Shown: positions 1-6,692 of the stretch, one piece after another
Layout: each line of letters starts with the position of its first letter
Position numbering within the stretch: position 1 is the stretch's first letter
Origin: an uncultured Clostridia bacterium
GTDB taxonomy: Bacteria > Bacillota > Clostridia > Oscillospirales > Acutalibacteraceae
Assembly (NCBI GenBank): GCA_947302895.1
Contig: CAMYWU010000005.1
Location: 1-18,792, forward strand
Direction: 5' to 3'
DNA: 18,792 nt
Notes under the pieces: model-generated
Databases searched by the model: none
Seen by the model: only the letters and a program-made list of their open reading frames with translations
Told to the model about the DNA's origin: nothing
Position numbers and translations under genes: made by a program

Positions 1-1176
1 ATGAAAGAAGAAAAAGAATATTTAATAAGGCTTTGCAGCGATTATTTGAATAATAAGGCGCAGGCGCTGGAGGAGAGCATTGATTATTCAATGCTCTTTG
101 AGCTTTCAAATGCTCATAATCTCAGCGCCTCGGTTTTTTGCGTTATAAAAAACTCCCCAAATAAGGAAATTATTGATGAAGAGGTTTTCAAAAGGTTTGA
201 GGATGATTTTTATAACGCTGTTTTCAGATATTCCCTCCAGGGCTCGGTTGCTCAGGAAATCAGCAACATATTAAGTGAAAACAAAATAAAGTATGTCTTT
301 TTCAAGGGCATTCAGTTAAGGGAATACTATCCCGTTCCTCAGTCAAGAGTTATGGGGGATATTGATATTCTTATAGCACCTGAAAGCAGGGAAAGGGCAA
401 AAGAGGTTTTAATCGAAAACGGCTATGAGCTTGTTAATTCAAACGGCCCCGTCTGGGATTACAATAAAAACGGCGTTACAATTGAGGTTCACACAAAGAT
501 TATCAGCGGCAAGGTTGGAAACAGCAACGCCGAGGAATATTTCCTGAACGCCATTGAACACGCCGAGTTTGAGGGCTGTTTGGGCAAGCTTGAAAACAAC
601 TACAATTTTGCATATCTTTTAACCCATATTGCTCATCATTTCTGGTTCTACGGCGCAGGAATCAAGCTCATACTTGATCTGGCTGCGTTTATTAAGACTG
701 AAAAAATCGATTTGAATGCAGTTCTTGAAATGATGGGGGAAATCGGCCTTGAGGATTTCTCAAAGGTTATTTTAACTGTTTGCAATAAGTGGTCCGGAGT
801 TGGAAAAAGCTATTCCTGCGACACGAAAACAACCGAGGAATTTTTATCCTCCTTCGGCGCTTTCGGTAATTTAAACCGAAACAAAGCTGCGGTTGTTGAG
901 CGCAAGGAGCTTGAAGAGGGGAAGAAAACCTCCCGATTTATGACGAGGCTGCGCCTTTTGTTTCCGCCATACAGCAAGCTTAAGGATATTCCCTATATCA
1001 GCTTTATTGAGGGCAGACCCTATTTAACTCCGCTTGCCTGGATATACAGAATTTTTTATAACCTTAAGAACCGAAGAGCCTTTATTAAAAAGGCAACGGG
1101 CGGGGTTGGCAGTGATGAAACAAATAATTTAGCACAAAAAGAGCTTGAATACTTTGAGGAGATAGGATTGTTATGA
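1..1176 (+). CDS. nucleotidyltransferase family protein (NTP_transf_5-like)
   Basis: A 391-residue protein resembling the uncharacterised nucleotidyltransferase family (Pfam NTP_transf_5). The visible hallmarks are FFKG at 100-103, a GDIDIL motif at 119-124 giving the metal-binding Asp120/Asp122 pair, and a third acidic residue in IEVH at 161-164. A helical C-terminal half follows, with an HIAHHFW stretch. Members are predicted to transfer a nucleotide, but substrates are mostly unknown and are often placed in surface-polymer or peptide-modification contexts. The first base of the window is the A of an ATG, and the N-terminus looks complete for the family, but nothing upstream is visible to confirm a ribosome binding site. 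The stop overlaps the next start as ATGA at 1173-1176, so it is probably co-translated with the alpha-galactosidase. The family call is fairly sure; the function is not assigned. Confidence 0.75.
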   Translation: MKEEKEYLIRLCSDYLNNKAQALEESIDYSMLFELSNAHNLSASVFCVIKNSPNKEIIDEEVFKRFEDDFYNAVFRYSLQGSVAQEISNILSENKIKYVFFKGIQLREYYPVPQSRVMGDIDILIAPESRERAKEVLIENGYELVNSNGPVWDYNKNGVTIEVHTKIISGKVGNSNAEEYFLNAIEHAEFEGCLGKLENNYNFAYLLTHIAHHFWFYGAGIKLILDLAAFIKTEKIDLNAVLEMMGEIGLEDFSKVILTVCNKWSGVGKSYSCDTKTTEEFLSSFGAFGNLNRNKAAVVERKELEEGKKTSRFMTRLRLLFPPYSKLKDIPYISFIEGRPYLTPLAWIYRIFYNLKNRRAFIKKATGGVGSDETNNLAQKELEYFEEIGLL

Positions 1177-2862
1177 TTAAGTTTTTAATAGTTTTGGCGG
1201 CAATTCTTGCAGTGTTGATTATCGCTTTTTTAACCTGGTTTTTATCCTCCATGGCGGAGGGCAAATGCCCCCTTTGCGCTATGAAGCAGCTTAAAAAATC
1301 AAAGCTTAATCTTGATATTTCAAATACCGAAATTTATGATAATGCGGTTTCGCCCCTGCCTATTATGGGTTGGTCGAGCTGGAACACTCTTCGCAACCAT
1401 ATAAGCGAAAATTCAATCTATGAAACTGCAAAGGCAATGAAGGAAAGCGGACTTGCCGATGCAGGATATACATATGTTAATATCGATGATTGCTGGCAGA
1501 GCACCTTCCGTGATGAAAACGGCAGACTTCAGGGCGACCTTGAAGCCTTTCCCTCGGGTATGGAAGCGCTTTGCAAAAAAATTAATGCCCTTGATTTGAA
1601 AATGGGCATTTATTCCTCAAACGGAACTCTGACCTGCGAGGATATGCCCGCTTCCCTCGGAAAAGAAGAGCTTGATGCAAAAACCTTTGCCTCCTGGGGA
1701 GTTGAATATGTTAAGTATGATTATTGCCATAATCAGAAAATCAGCCCCTCAACCCCAATAATTGAATATGTTGATATCAGCAGGAGGGGGGAGAGCGCTG
1801 AAATACGTCTTCGTCCCGAGCACGCAAAATTTGCAGGCAGAGCAAAGGTTGTTAAATGCCGTGATTTGCCGAGCAAGCAGGGAATAGGCTTTTTAAACCA
1901 CGGGGCAGGAAGCGCTTCCTATGTTCTTGATGTTCCCGTTGGCGGTGAATACATATTCACAATTCATTATCATAAAAACTATCTTCATAAAAAGCAGTAT
2001 ATGCAGATTATTGTTAACGGCGAGATTTATGAGATGTTCTTCCCCAAGGGAATGTCGCTGACCCACGATGCAAAGGCGCAGATTAAGGTTGTTTTAACCG
2101 GCGGCGATAATCTTATTAAGCTTTGCAACCCGATTGCTTCAAGAGCGGACGGCGTTTATTTCCAGTATAAGAAAATGGGCTATGCGCTTAAAGAGGCTTC
2201 AAAGGCGTGGGCTGTTTTCAATGAAGCAGAGGAAAAACCCATAACCTTCTCAATCTGCGAATGGGGCTTTAATAAGCCGTGGCTCTGGGGCTCAAAGGCT
2301 GGCAATATGTGGCGAACAACCTTTGATATAACCCCGAAATGGCACAGAATTAAAACCATTTATAATGGATTTTTATACTGATCCCGATATGCTTGAGATT
2401 GGCAACGGCAAATTGAATCTTGAAGAAAATAAGAGCCATTTCACCCTTTGGTGTATGATGGCAGCGCCCCTCGTTCTTGGAAATGATTTGCGAAATCTTT
2501 CTGACGGAAGCAAAAAGAGCGGCGCAATTCTTAAGATTTTAACAAATAAGAGTCTTATTCTCATCGACCAGGACCCCCTTGTTAAAGCAGCAAAGAGAAT
2601 AAAGAAAAAGGGCGGCGTTGATATTATCGCACGCCCCCTTGCAAATGGCGATACAGCGCTTTGCTTCTTCAACAAAACAGGAAAGAGAAAGCCCGTTCAG
2701 CTTGAGCTTTATTCGCTCAGAGAAGAAAAATATCTCAGCTTTGCAAAATCTGCGGATTATGAAATCCACGATTTGTGGAGCGACGAGAGAACCTATGGCG
2801 ATGAAATCAAAACAACAGTTGAAAAACACGGCGTTAAGGTGTACAGAATATCGGCAAAATAA
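1173..2862 (+). pseudogene. membrane-anchored GH27 alpha-galactosidase, broken by a 1-base frameshift
   Basis: Two adjacent frames together encode one GH27 glycosidase, which would remove terminal alpha-galactose (or a related sugar) outside the cell. The first part (1173-2381) has an N-terminal membrane segment (residues 3-26), PIMGWSSWN at 63-71, YVNIDDCW at 101-108, [13 protein letters not shown] at 143-155 and the nucleophile Asp183 in KYDYC. An inserted beta-rich module at about 191-330 resembles a CBM6/35-type sugar-binding domain. The barrel resumes with ICEWG and WRTTFDI at about 361-386. The second part (continuing to 2862) begins in another frame with [12 protein letters not shown], which holds the acid/base Asp, then LVLGNDLR and a C-terminal beta domain. 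Removing one T from the five-T run in positions 2365-2376 gives continuous [10 protein letters not shown] and a protein of about 562 residues. The second frame has no ribosome binding site, so two separate genes is unlikely. A sequencing or assembly indel in the homopolymer is as likely as a true mutation. Confidence 0.8.
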
Positions 2863-2885
2863 AAAGACTGCATCGCAGTCTTTTT
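2861..2885. terminator. bidirectional intrinsic terminator between convergent genes
   Basis: An 11-bp perfect stem (2861-2871 with 2875-2885, core GACTGC/GCAGTC, loop ATC) is flanked by five A on one side and five T on the other, so it can end transcription in both directions. It overlaps the stop codon of the alpha-galactosidase and the stop codon of the convergent DtxR-type gene. Confidence 0.9.
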
Positions 2886-3258
2886 ATTTTGCATAATTAT
2901 CAACGTGCCTTTCGAGTGCCGCATAGGTTTCATCGGATAAATCGTGTTCAACACGGCAGGCGTCTTTTCTTGCGATTTCCTCGCTTACTCCAAGCATTGT
3001 GAAAACCTTTGTTAAAAGCTTATGGCGCTCATAGGTTTTTGTTGCAATTCTGAGCCCCTCATCGGTGAAGGTTATAAGGCTTTCGGCGTCCATTGTAATA
3101 TAGCCCTTTTCCTTGAGGCGCTTTGTTGCATAGGTTACGCTCGGTTTCTTAACGCCGAGAAGCTCAGCAACGTCTATTGAGCGGATATAGCCCTGCTTTT
3201 CCTTTATCATAAGCATTGCTTCAAGATAATCCTCGGTTGTTTTTTCGTTCTTTTCCAT
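2884..3258 (-). CDS. DtxR/MntR-family metal-dependent transcriptional repressor
   Basis: A 124-residue protein with an N-terminal winged helix-turn-helix (TTEDYLEAML, then SIDVAELLGVKKPSVTYATKRL as recognition region and a KGYI wing at about 51-54). It has the family's helical metal-binding and dimerisation segment, ERHKLLTKVFTMLGV followed by CRVEHDLSDET. It has no C-terminal SH3-like domain, so it is of the short MntR-like type. The start at 3258 has an AAGGAGG site 8 bases upstream (3267-3273). The gene is divergent from the feo operon, whose promoter region carries repeated GTTAGAT-type palindromes. By DtxR-family precedent it probably represses feo when Fe2+ (or Mn2+) is bound; this link is inferred from position. 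Whether iron or manganese is the effector cannot be told from the sequence. Confidence 0.85.
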   Translation of the reverse strand: MEKNEKTTEDYLEAMLMIKEKQGYIRSIDVAELLGVKKPSVTYATKRLKEKGYITMDAESLITFTDEGLRIATKTYERHKLLTKVFTMLGVSEEIARKDACRVEHDLSDETYAALERHVDNYAK

Positions 3259-3338
3259 ATGCCGTGCCTCCTTCCTTCATTTTTTTAATTTTATCATAAA
3301 AATGCAGAAAAATCAACCGATTATATTTCAAAAAAGTC

Positions 3339-3367
3339 TTGACAAATTTAAATAACAGTAGTATATT
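3339..3367 (+). promoter_or_regulatory. sigma-A-type promoter of the feo operon
   Basis: TTGACA at 3339-3344 and TATATT at 3362-3367 are separated by 17 bases. The predicted transcription start at about 3374 coincides with the first palindromic operator, the arrangement expected for a repressor that blocks RNA polymerase. The leader of about 105 bases to the first feoA contains three operator copies. Confidence 0.85.
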
Positions 3368-3374
3368 TTTCTTG

Positions 3375-3390
3375 GTTAGATAAATCTAAC
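3375..3390. promoter_or_regulatory. DtxR-type operator, copy 1
   Basis: GTTAGATAAATCTAAC: perfect 7-base arms (GTTAGAT/ATCTAAC) around AA, placed at the predicted transcription start of feo. The TTAG...CTAA half-sites resemble those of DtxR/IdeR-family boxes. Binding by the adjacent repressor is inferred. Confidence 0.8.
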
Positions 3391-3410
3391 TGCTTATTTT
3401 AAAGCGGTTG

Positions 3411-3426
3411 GTTAAACGTATCTAAC
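3411..3426. promoter_or_regulatory. DtxR-type operator, copy 2 (imperfect)
   Basis: GTTAAACGTATCTAAC has an intact right arm (ATCTAAC) and a degenerate left arm. It begins 36 bases after copy 1 and 34 bases before copy 3, and this regular spacing is the main reason to count it as a site. Confidence 0.6.
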
Positions 3427-3444
3427 TATAATTTACGAACATGA

Positions 3445-3460
3445 GTTAGATATTTCTAAC
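3445..3460. promoter_or_regulatory. DtxR-type operator, copy 3
   Basis: GTTAGATATTTCTAAC has perfect 6-base arms (GTTAGA/TCTAAC). It ends 5 bases before the ribosome binding site region of the first feoA (AAAGGAGG, 3465-3472). Confidence 0.75.
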
Positions 3461-3479
3461 TACAAAAGGAGGTTTAACA

Positions 3480-3692
3480 ATGATTCCACTCGGAGCCCTT
3501 GGCGACGGTGAAAACGGCATTATTAAAAGAATCGGCGGAAAGCCCGAGGTCAAGCGCCATCTTTCAGATATCGGCTTCACCATAGGGGATGAGGTTTGCG
3601 TTATAACCGAGCAAAACGGCAATATCATTGTTAAGGTAAAGGAAGCAAGAATTGCCGTAAGCAAGGAAATGGCAATGAAAATCTATGTGTAA
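3480..3692 (+). CDS. feoA: FeoA domain protein (ferrous iron transport), first copy
   Basis: A 70-residue, single SH3-like-domain FeoA protein. Family features are MIPLGALGDGENGIIKRI, then KRHLSDIGFTIGDEV and a beta-rich C-terminus ending SKEMAMKIYV. FeoA is a small cytoplasmic partner of the FeoB iron channel and is needed for full Fe2+ uptake in bacteria where it has been tested. The start has a strong AAAGGAGG site 7 bases upstream. It is the first gene of the operon, downstream of three operators. It is separated from the second feoA by a stable hairpin (3696-3726). Tandem feoA genes before feoB are common in clostridia, and the division of labour between the copies is unknown. Confidence 0.9.
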   Translation: MIPLGALGDGENGIIKRIGGKPEVKRHLSDIGFTIGDEVCVITEQNGNIIVKVKEARIAVSKEMAMKIYV

Positions 3693-3695
3693 AAA

Positions 3696-3726
3696 TCAAT
3701 CATCGGGGTCTGACCCCGTTGATTGA
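3696..3726. repeat. GC-rich palindrome between the two feoA genes
   Basis: Arms 3696-3702 (TCAATCA) with 3720-3726, one T-T mismatch, then CGGGGT/ACCCCG around a CTG loop. It is a very stable hairpin with no T run after it, so it is not an intrinsic terminator. The GGGGTCTGACCCC core has the look of a dispersed REP-like palindrome. It could also tune transcript stability between the two feoA genes. Confidence 0.7.
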
Positions 3727-3745
3727 CAAGAAATAAGGAGGAAAA

Positions 3746-3967
3746 ATGATGACATTAAAGGATGTTAAGGTTGGCGAGAGCTGCAAAGTTAAGCGTATCC
3801 ACGGTGAAGGCGCCCTTAAGCGCAGAATTATGGATATGGGAATAACAAAGGGCGCAGAAATTTTTGTTCGTAAGGTTGCGCCGCTCGGCGACCCCGTTGA
3901 AATAACGGTTCGAGGCTATGAGCTTTCAATCCGCAAGGGTGATGCTCAGCTGATTGAAGTTGAATAA
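3746..3967 (+). CDS. feoA: FeoA domain protein (ferrous iron transport), second copy
   Basis: A 73-residue FeoA-family protein with the signature GESCKVKRIHGEGALKRRI, then MDMGITKGAEIFVRKVAPLGDP, and VRGYELSIRKGDAQLIEV at the C-terminus. This copy matches the canonical FeoA pattern (MGITKG, PLGDP, GYELSIRK) better than the first copy, so it is the better candidate for the true FeoB partner. An AAGGAGG site at 3735-3741 lies 4 bases before the first ATG and 7 before the second (3749); the second ATG has the more usual spacing and would shorten the protein by one residue. feoB follows after 51 bases that contain a perfect 18-bp operator. Confidence 0.92.
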   Translation: MMTLKDVKVGESCKVKRIHGEGALKRRIMDMGITKGAEIFVRKVAPLGDPVEITVRGYELSIRKGDAQLIEVE

Positions 3968-3984
3968 TTATTTTTTTACACGAT

Positions 3985-4002
3985 GGTTAGATATATCTAA
4001 CC
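3985..4002. promoter_or_regulatory. DtxR-type operator, copy 4, directly upstream of feoB
   Basis: GGTTAGATATATCTAACC is an 18-base perfect palindrome and the best copy of the operator in the window. It sits inside the operon, 16 bases before the feoB start and next to its AAAGGA ribosome binding site (4007-4012). I see no convincing -35/-10 pair just upstream, so it may serve an unseen internal promoter, act as a roadblock to elongation, or help repressor looping with copies 1-3. Confidence 0.8.
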
Positions 4003-4018
4003 AAAGAAAGGACTTATT

Positions 4019-6187
4019 ATGAGTATTAAAATTGCACTTGCAGGCAACCCGAACAGCGGAAAAACAACCCTGTTTAATGCGCTCACAGGCGCAAATCAGT
4101 ATGTTGGAAACTGGCCGGGAGTTACTGTTGAGAAAAAAGAGGGAAAGCTTAAAAAACACAGCGATGTAACGATAACCGACCTTCCGGGTATCTATTCGCT
4201 TTCTCCCTATACTATTGAAGAAATTGTTGCAAGGGATTATCTGATTGATGAGCGTCCCGATGCGATAATCAATATTGTTGACGGAACAAACCTTGAGAGA
4301 AATCTCTATTTAACAACCCAGCTTGTTGAGCTCGGAATACCAGTTGTTGTTGCAATCAATATGATGGATGTTGTTAATAAAAACGGCGATAAAATTGATA
4401 TTGCCGAGCTTTCAAGTCAGCTCGCATGCCCCGTTGTTCAGATTTCCGCTCTTAAGGGAACGGGTATTGAAGAGGCTGCAAACGCTGCTATCAAGGCGGC
4501 GTCCGGCGAGGCTTCGGCGCCTCAGCATTCCTTCTCAGGAGTTGTTGAGCACGCTCTTGCACATATTGAAGAGCGCCTTCTCCACGATATGCCCCAGGCT
4601 CAGCAGAGATGGTACGCAATAAAGCTTTTTGAAAGCGATGAAAAGGTTATTGAAAAACTCGGTATCAGCGCAGAAGACAGAGCGCATATTGCAAAGGATA
4701 TCGAAGCTGCCGAGGAAGAGCTCGACGACGACGCGGAGTCGATTATCACAAATGAACGATATATCTACATATCATCAATAATCAAATCCTGCTATGAAAA
4801 AGCAAACAAGGGCAAGCTTTCAACAAGCGATAAAATAGATAAGATTGTAACAAACCGTTTTCTCGGCTTGCCGATTTTTGCGCTTGTTATGTTTCTTGTT
4901 TACTATATAGCAATGCAAACCGTAGGAGCAGGCGCAACCGATTGGGTAAACGACGTGCTCTTCGGCGAATGGGTTCCGAATGGGGTTAGTATGCTTCTTG
5001 AAGGCAGAATTCCGGAGTGGCTCTTCGGACTTGTTAATGACGGTATTATCGGCGGTGTTGGAGCGGTTCTCGGCTTTGTTCCGCAGATTCTTGTGCTCTT
5101 CGTTATGCTTGCGTTCCTTGAGGGCTGCGGCTATATGGCACGTGTTGCCTTTGTTATGGATAGAATTTTCCGCCATTTCGGGCTTTCGGGCAAATCCTTT
5201 ATCCCGATGCTTATCGGAACAGGCTGCGGCGTTCCCGGCGTTATGGCTTCAAGAACTATTGAAAACGAGCGCGACCGCCGTATGACGATTATGACAACAA
5301 CCTTTGTTCCTTGCTCAGCTAAGCTTCCTATTATAGGGCTTATTGCAGGCGCACTTTTCGGAGGAAGCGGACTTGTTGCCGTTTCGGCTTATTTCATCGG
5401 TGTTGCGGCAATCATTGTTTCGGGCATTATGCTTAAGAAAACAAAGCGCTTTGCAGGCGACCCCGCTCCGTTTGTTATGGAGCTTCCCGCATATCATCTT
5501 CCAACTCTTAAAACAATTCTTCATTCAACCTGGGAGCGCGGCTGGAGCTTTATCAAAAAAGCGGGAACAATCATCCTTCTTTCAACAATTGTTATCTGGT
5601 TCTTCCTTTCCTTCAGCGTTGAAAACGGCTCCTTCGGAATGATTGAGGATGTTGACAATTCGTTAATGGCTAAAATCGGAAACCTGTTCTCATGGCTCTT
5701 CATACCTCTCGGATGGGGAAGCTGGAAAACCGCTGTTGCGGCTGTTACGGGTCTTATTGCAAAGGAAAACGTTGTTTCAACCTTCGGTCAGCTCTACCAC
5801 TACGGAGGCGAGCTTGCCGAAAACGGCGACGAAATCTGGAGCGCTCTTGCCTCTGATTTCAATTCCTTCAGCGGCAATCACGGTGCACTTGCAGGCTTCT
5901 CATACTTGATTTTCAATCTTCTTTGCGCTCCCTGCTTTGCTGCAATCGGCGCAATCAGAAGGGAAATGAATTCTCCTAAATGGACCTGGTTTGCAATCGG
6001 CTATCAGTGCGGCTTTGCATATATTGTTTCGCTGATTGTTTTCCAGCTCGGCTGTTTGTTTACGGGCGATATCAAAGGTCATATTATCGGAATAATCGCA
6101 GCGGTTATTGCGCTTGCATCAATCTGCTATTTCCTTTTCAGAAAGAATAAATATGATGAAAACCACTTAACGATAAAAACTAAATGA
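4019..6187 (+). CDS. feoB: FeoB ferrous iron transporter
   Basis: A 722-residue membrane protein that imports Fe2+ using a cytoplasmic G domain. The GTPase motifs are all present: G1 GNPNSGKT at 9-16, G3 DLPG at 54-57, G4 NMMD at 114-117 and G5 SALKG at 143-147. A helical regulatory domain extends to about 270, and the membrane domain starts at FLGLPIFALVMFLVYY. Conserved gate motifs include GCGVPGVMASRTIENERDRR and TTFVPCSAKLP. The length is normal for the family. The start has AAAGGA 6 bases upstream and an 18-bp operator just before it. The neighbours are two feoA genes upstream and a Cys-rich single-span protein downstream. No intrinsic terminator follows the gene, so the small downstream protein is probably co-transcribed. 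Confidence 0.97.
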   Translation: MSIKIALAGNPNSGKTTLFNALTGANQYVGNWPGVTVEKKEGKLKKHSDVTITDLPGIYSLSPYTIEEIVARDYLIDERPDAIINIVDGTNLERNLYLTTQLVELGIPVVVAINMMDVVNKNGDKIDIAELSSQLACPVVQISALKGTGIEEAANAAIKAASGEASAPQHSFSGVVEHALAHIEERLLHDMPQAQQRWYAIKLFESDEKVIEKLGISAEDRAHIAKDIEAAEEELDDDAESIITNERYIYISSIIKSCYEKANKGKLSTSDKIDKIVTNRFLGLPIFALVMFLVYYIAMQTVGAGATDWVNDVLFGEWVPNGVSMLLEGRIPEWLFGLVNDGIIGGVGAVLGFVPQILVLFVMLAFLEGCGYMARVAFVMDRIFRHFGLSGKSFIPMLIGTGCGVPGVMASRTIENERDRRMTIMTTTFVPCSAKLPIIGLIAGALFGGSGLVAVSAYFIGVAAIIVSGIMLKKTKRFAGDPAPFVMELPAYHLPTLKTILHSTWERGWSFIKKAGTIILLSTIVIWFFLSFSVENGSFGMIEDVDNSLMAKIGNLFSWLFIPLGWGSWKTAVAAVTGLIAKENVVSTFGQLYHYGGELAENGDEIWSALASDFNSFSGNHGALAGFSYLIFNLLCAPCFAAIGAIRREMNSPKWTWFAIGYQCGFAYIVSLIVFQLGCLFTGDIKGHIIGIIAAVIALASICYFLFRKNKYDENHLTIKTK

Positions 6188-6236
6188 TTGACATAATATA
6201 ATGTAAATAATAAAATAATATTAAGGAGGAGTCATT

Positions 6237-6419
6237 ATGCTTGTATTTTTGAAGGCTAATATTGCAACAATTATTGTTCTGCTTGTTGTTGTTGCGGCGG
6301 TTGCACTTGCCGTTTATTCGATAATTAAAAACAAAAAAGCAGGAAAATCCTCCTGCTCCTGCAATTGCAGCGGTTGTCCGAATGCAGCAAGTTGTCATTT
6401 TTCGCAGGAGCGAAAATGA
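6237..6419 (+). CDS. FeoB-associated Cys-rich membrane protein
   Basis: A 60-residue protein with one membrane helix (about residues 9-27, IATIIVLLVVVAAVALAVY), a short basic linker KNKKAGK, and a cysteine cluster SCSCNCSGCPNAASC. This matches the small FeoB-associated Cys-rich membrane protein family (Pfam FeoB_associated) that follows feoB in many clostridia. It may bind or hand over iron, but this is unproven. A strong AAGGAGGA site lies 6 bases before the ATG. The last codons (after SCH) overlap a 13-bp inverted repeat at 6392-6422, so the tail FSQERK is probably encoded by an inserted palindrome rather than being a functional end. Confidence 0.88.
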   Translation: MLVFLKANIATIIVLLVVVAAVALAVYSIIKNKKAGKSSCSCNCSGCPNAASCHFSQERK

Positions 6420-6422
6420 CAA
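6392..6422. repeat. inverted repeat overlapping the end of the Cys-rich peptide gene
   Basis: The arms TTGTCATTTTTCGC and GCGAAAATGACAA pair over 13 bases with one bulged T and the loop AGGA. There is no T run after it. It begins inside the coding sequence and ends just past the stop codon, and it borders a degenerate heptamer array on its right. Confidence 0.7.
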
Positions 6423-6423
6423 T

Positions 6424-6549
6424 TTGCGTTGCACGTTATGCGTTGTGCGCTGCACGTTGTTGGGTTGCTTTGCTCCGATTCATAATTGTTTGAGCGCTTG
6501 TGCGAGTAACCAAGAACTTGAAACGCAAAATGCGAAACTCGGAACTAAA
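6424..6549. repeat. paired degenerate heptanucleotide arrays (inverted)
   Basis: Five 7-base units of the form NNNNGTT run from 6424 to 6458 (for example TTGCGTT, GCACGTT, ATGCGTT). Five units of the inverted form AACNNNN run from 6515 to 6549 (for example AACTTGA, AACGCAA, AACTCGG). The 56 bases between them show nothing I recognise. The gap between the iron and heat-shock operons holds no gene; it is filled by this repeat, a terminator and the hrcA promoter. Confidence 0.6.
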
Positions 6550-6552
6550 AAA

Positions 6553-6591
6553 AGAGATTTATTGCAAATGCGATAAATCTCTATTTTTTTT
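6553..6591 (+). terminator. intrinsic terminator of the feo operon
   Basis: A 13-bp stem (6553-6565 with 6570-6582, one G-T pair, loop AAAT) is followed by eight T at 6584-6591. It is placed between the iron operon and the heat-shock promoter. Confidence 0.88.
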
Positions 6592-6601
6592 AAAAAGGGT
6601 A

Positions 6602-6630
6602 TTGACAAAATATGGTTTTGGATGTATTAT
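6602..6630 (+). promoter_or_regulatory. sigma-A-type promoter of the heat-shock operon
   Basis: TTGACA at 6602-6607 and TATTAT at 6625-6630 are separated by 17 bases. The predicted start at about 6637-6640 lies at the left edge of the CIRCE element, as expected for HrcA-controlled promoters. Confidence 0.9.
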
Positions 6631-6639
6631 ACCCATAGA

Positions 6640-6666
6640 TTAGCACTCACACGTTGAGAGTGCTAA
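6640..6666. promoter_or_regulatory. CIRCE element (HrcA operator)
   Basis: TTAGCACTC, nine spacer bases, then GAGTGCTAA: an exact match to the CIRCE consensus, with perfect 9-base arms. HrcA binds this site to repress class I heat-shock genes, with GroEL modulating HrcA activity in characterised systems. It is the only copy in the window. Confidence 0.97.
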
Positions 6667-6692
6667 TGTTTGAAAAGAGAGGAGGAGCAGTG

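Noticed and set aside
2365..2862. A separate gene starting at ATG 2365
   Set aside because: It has no ribosome binding site, starts mid-domain, and continues the GH27 family alignment exactly from the preceding frame.
6188..6216. Separate promoter for the FeoB-associated peptide (TTGACA, 17 bases, TAAAAT)
   Set aside because: The predicted transcript start would fall inside the ribosome binding site, so the message would be poorly translated. The AT-rich context makes a chance match likely.
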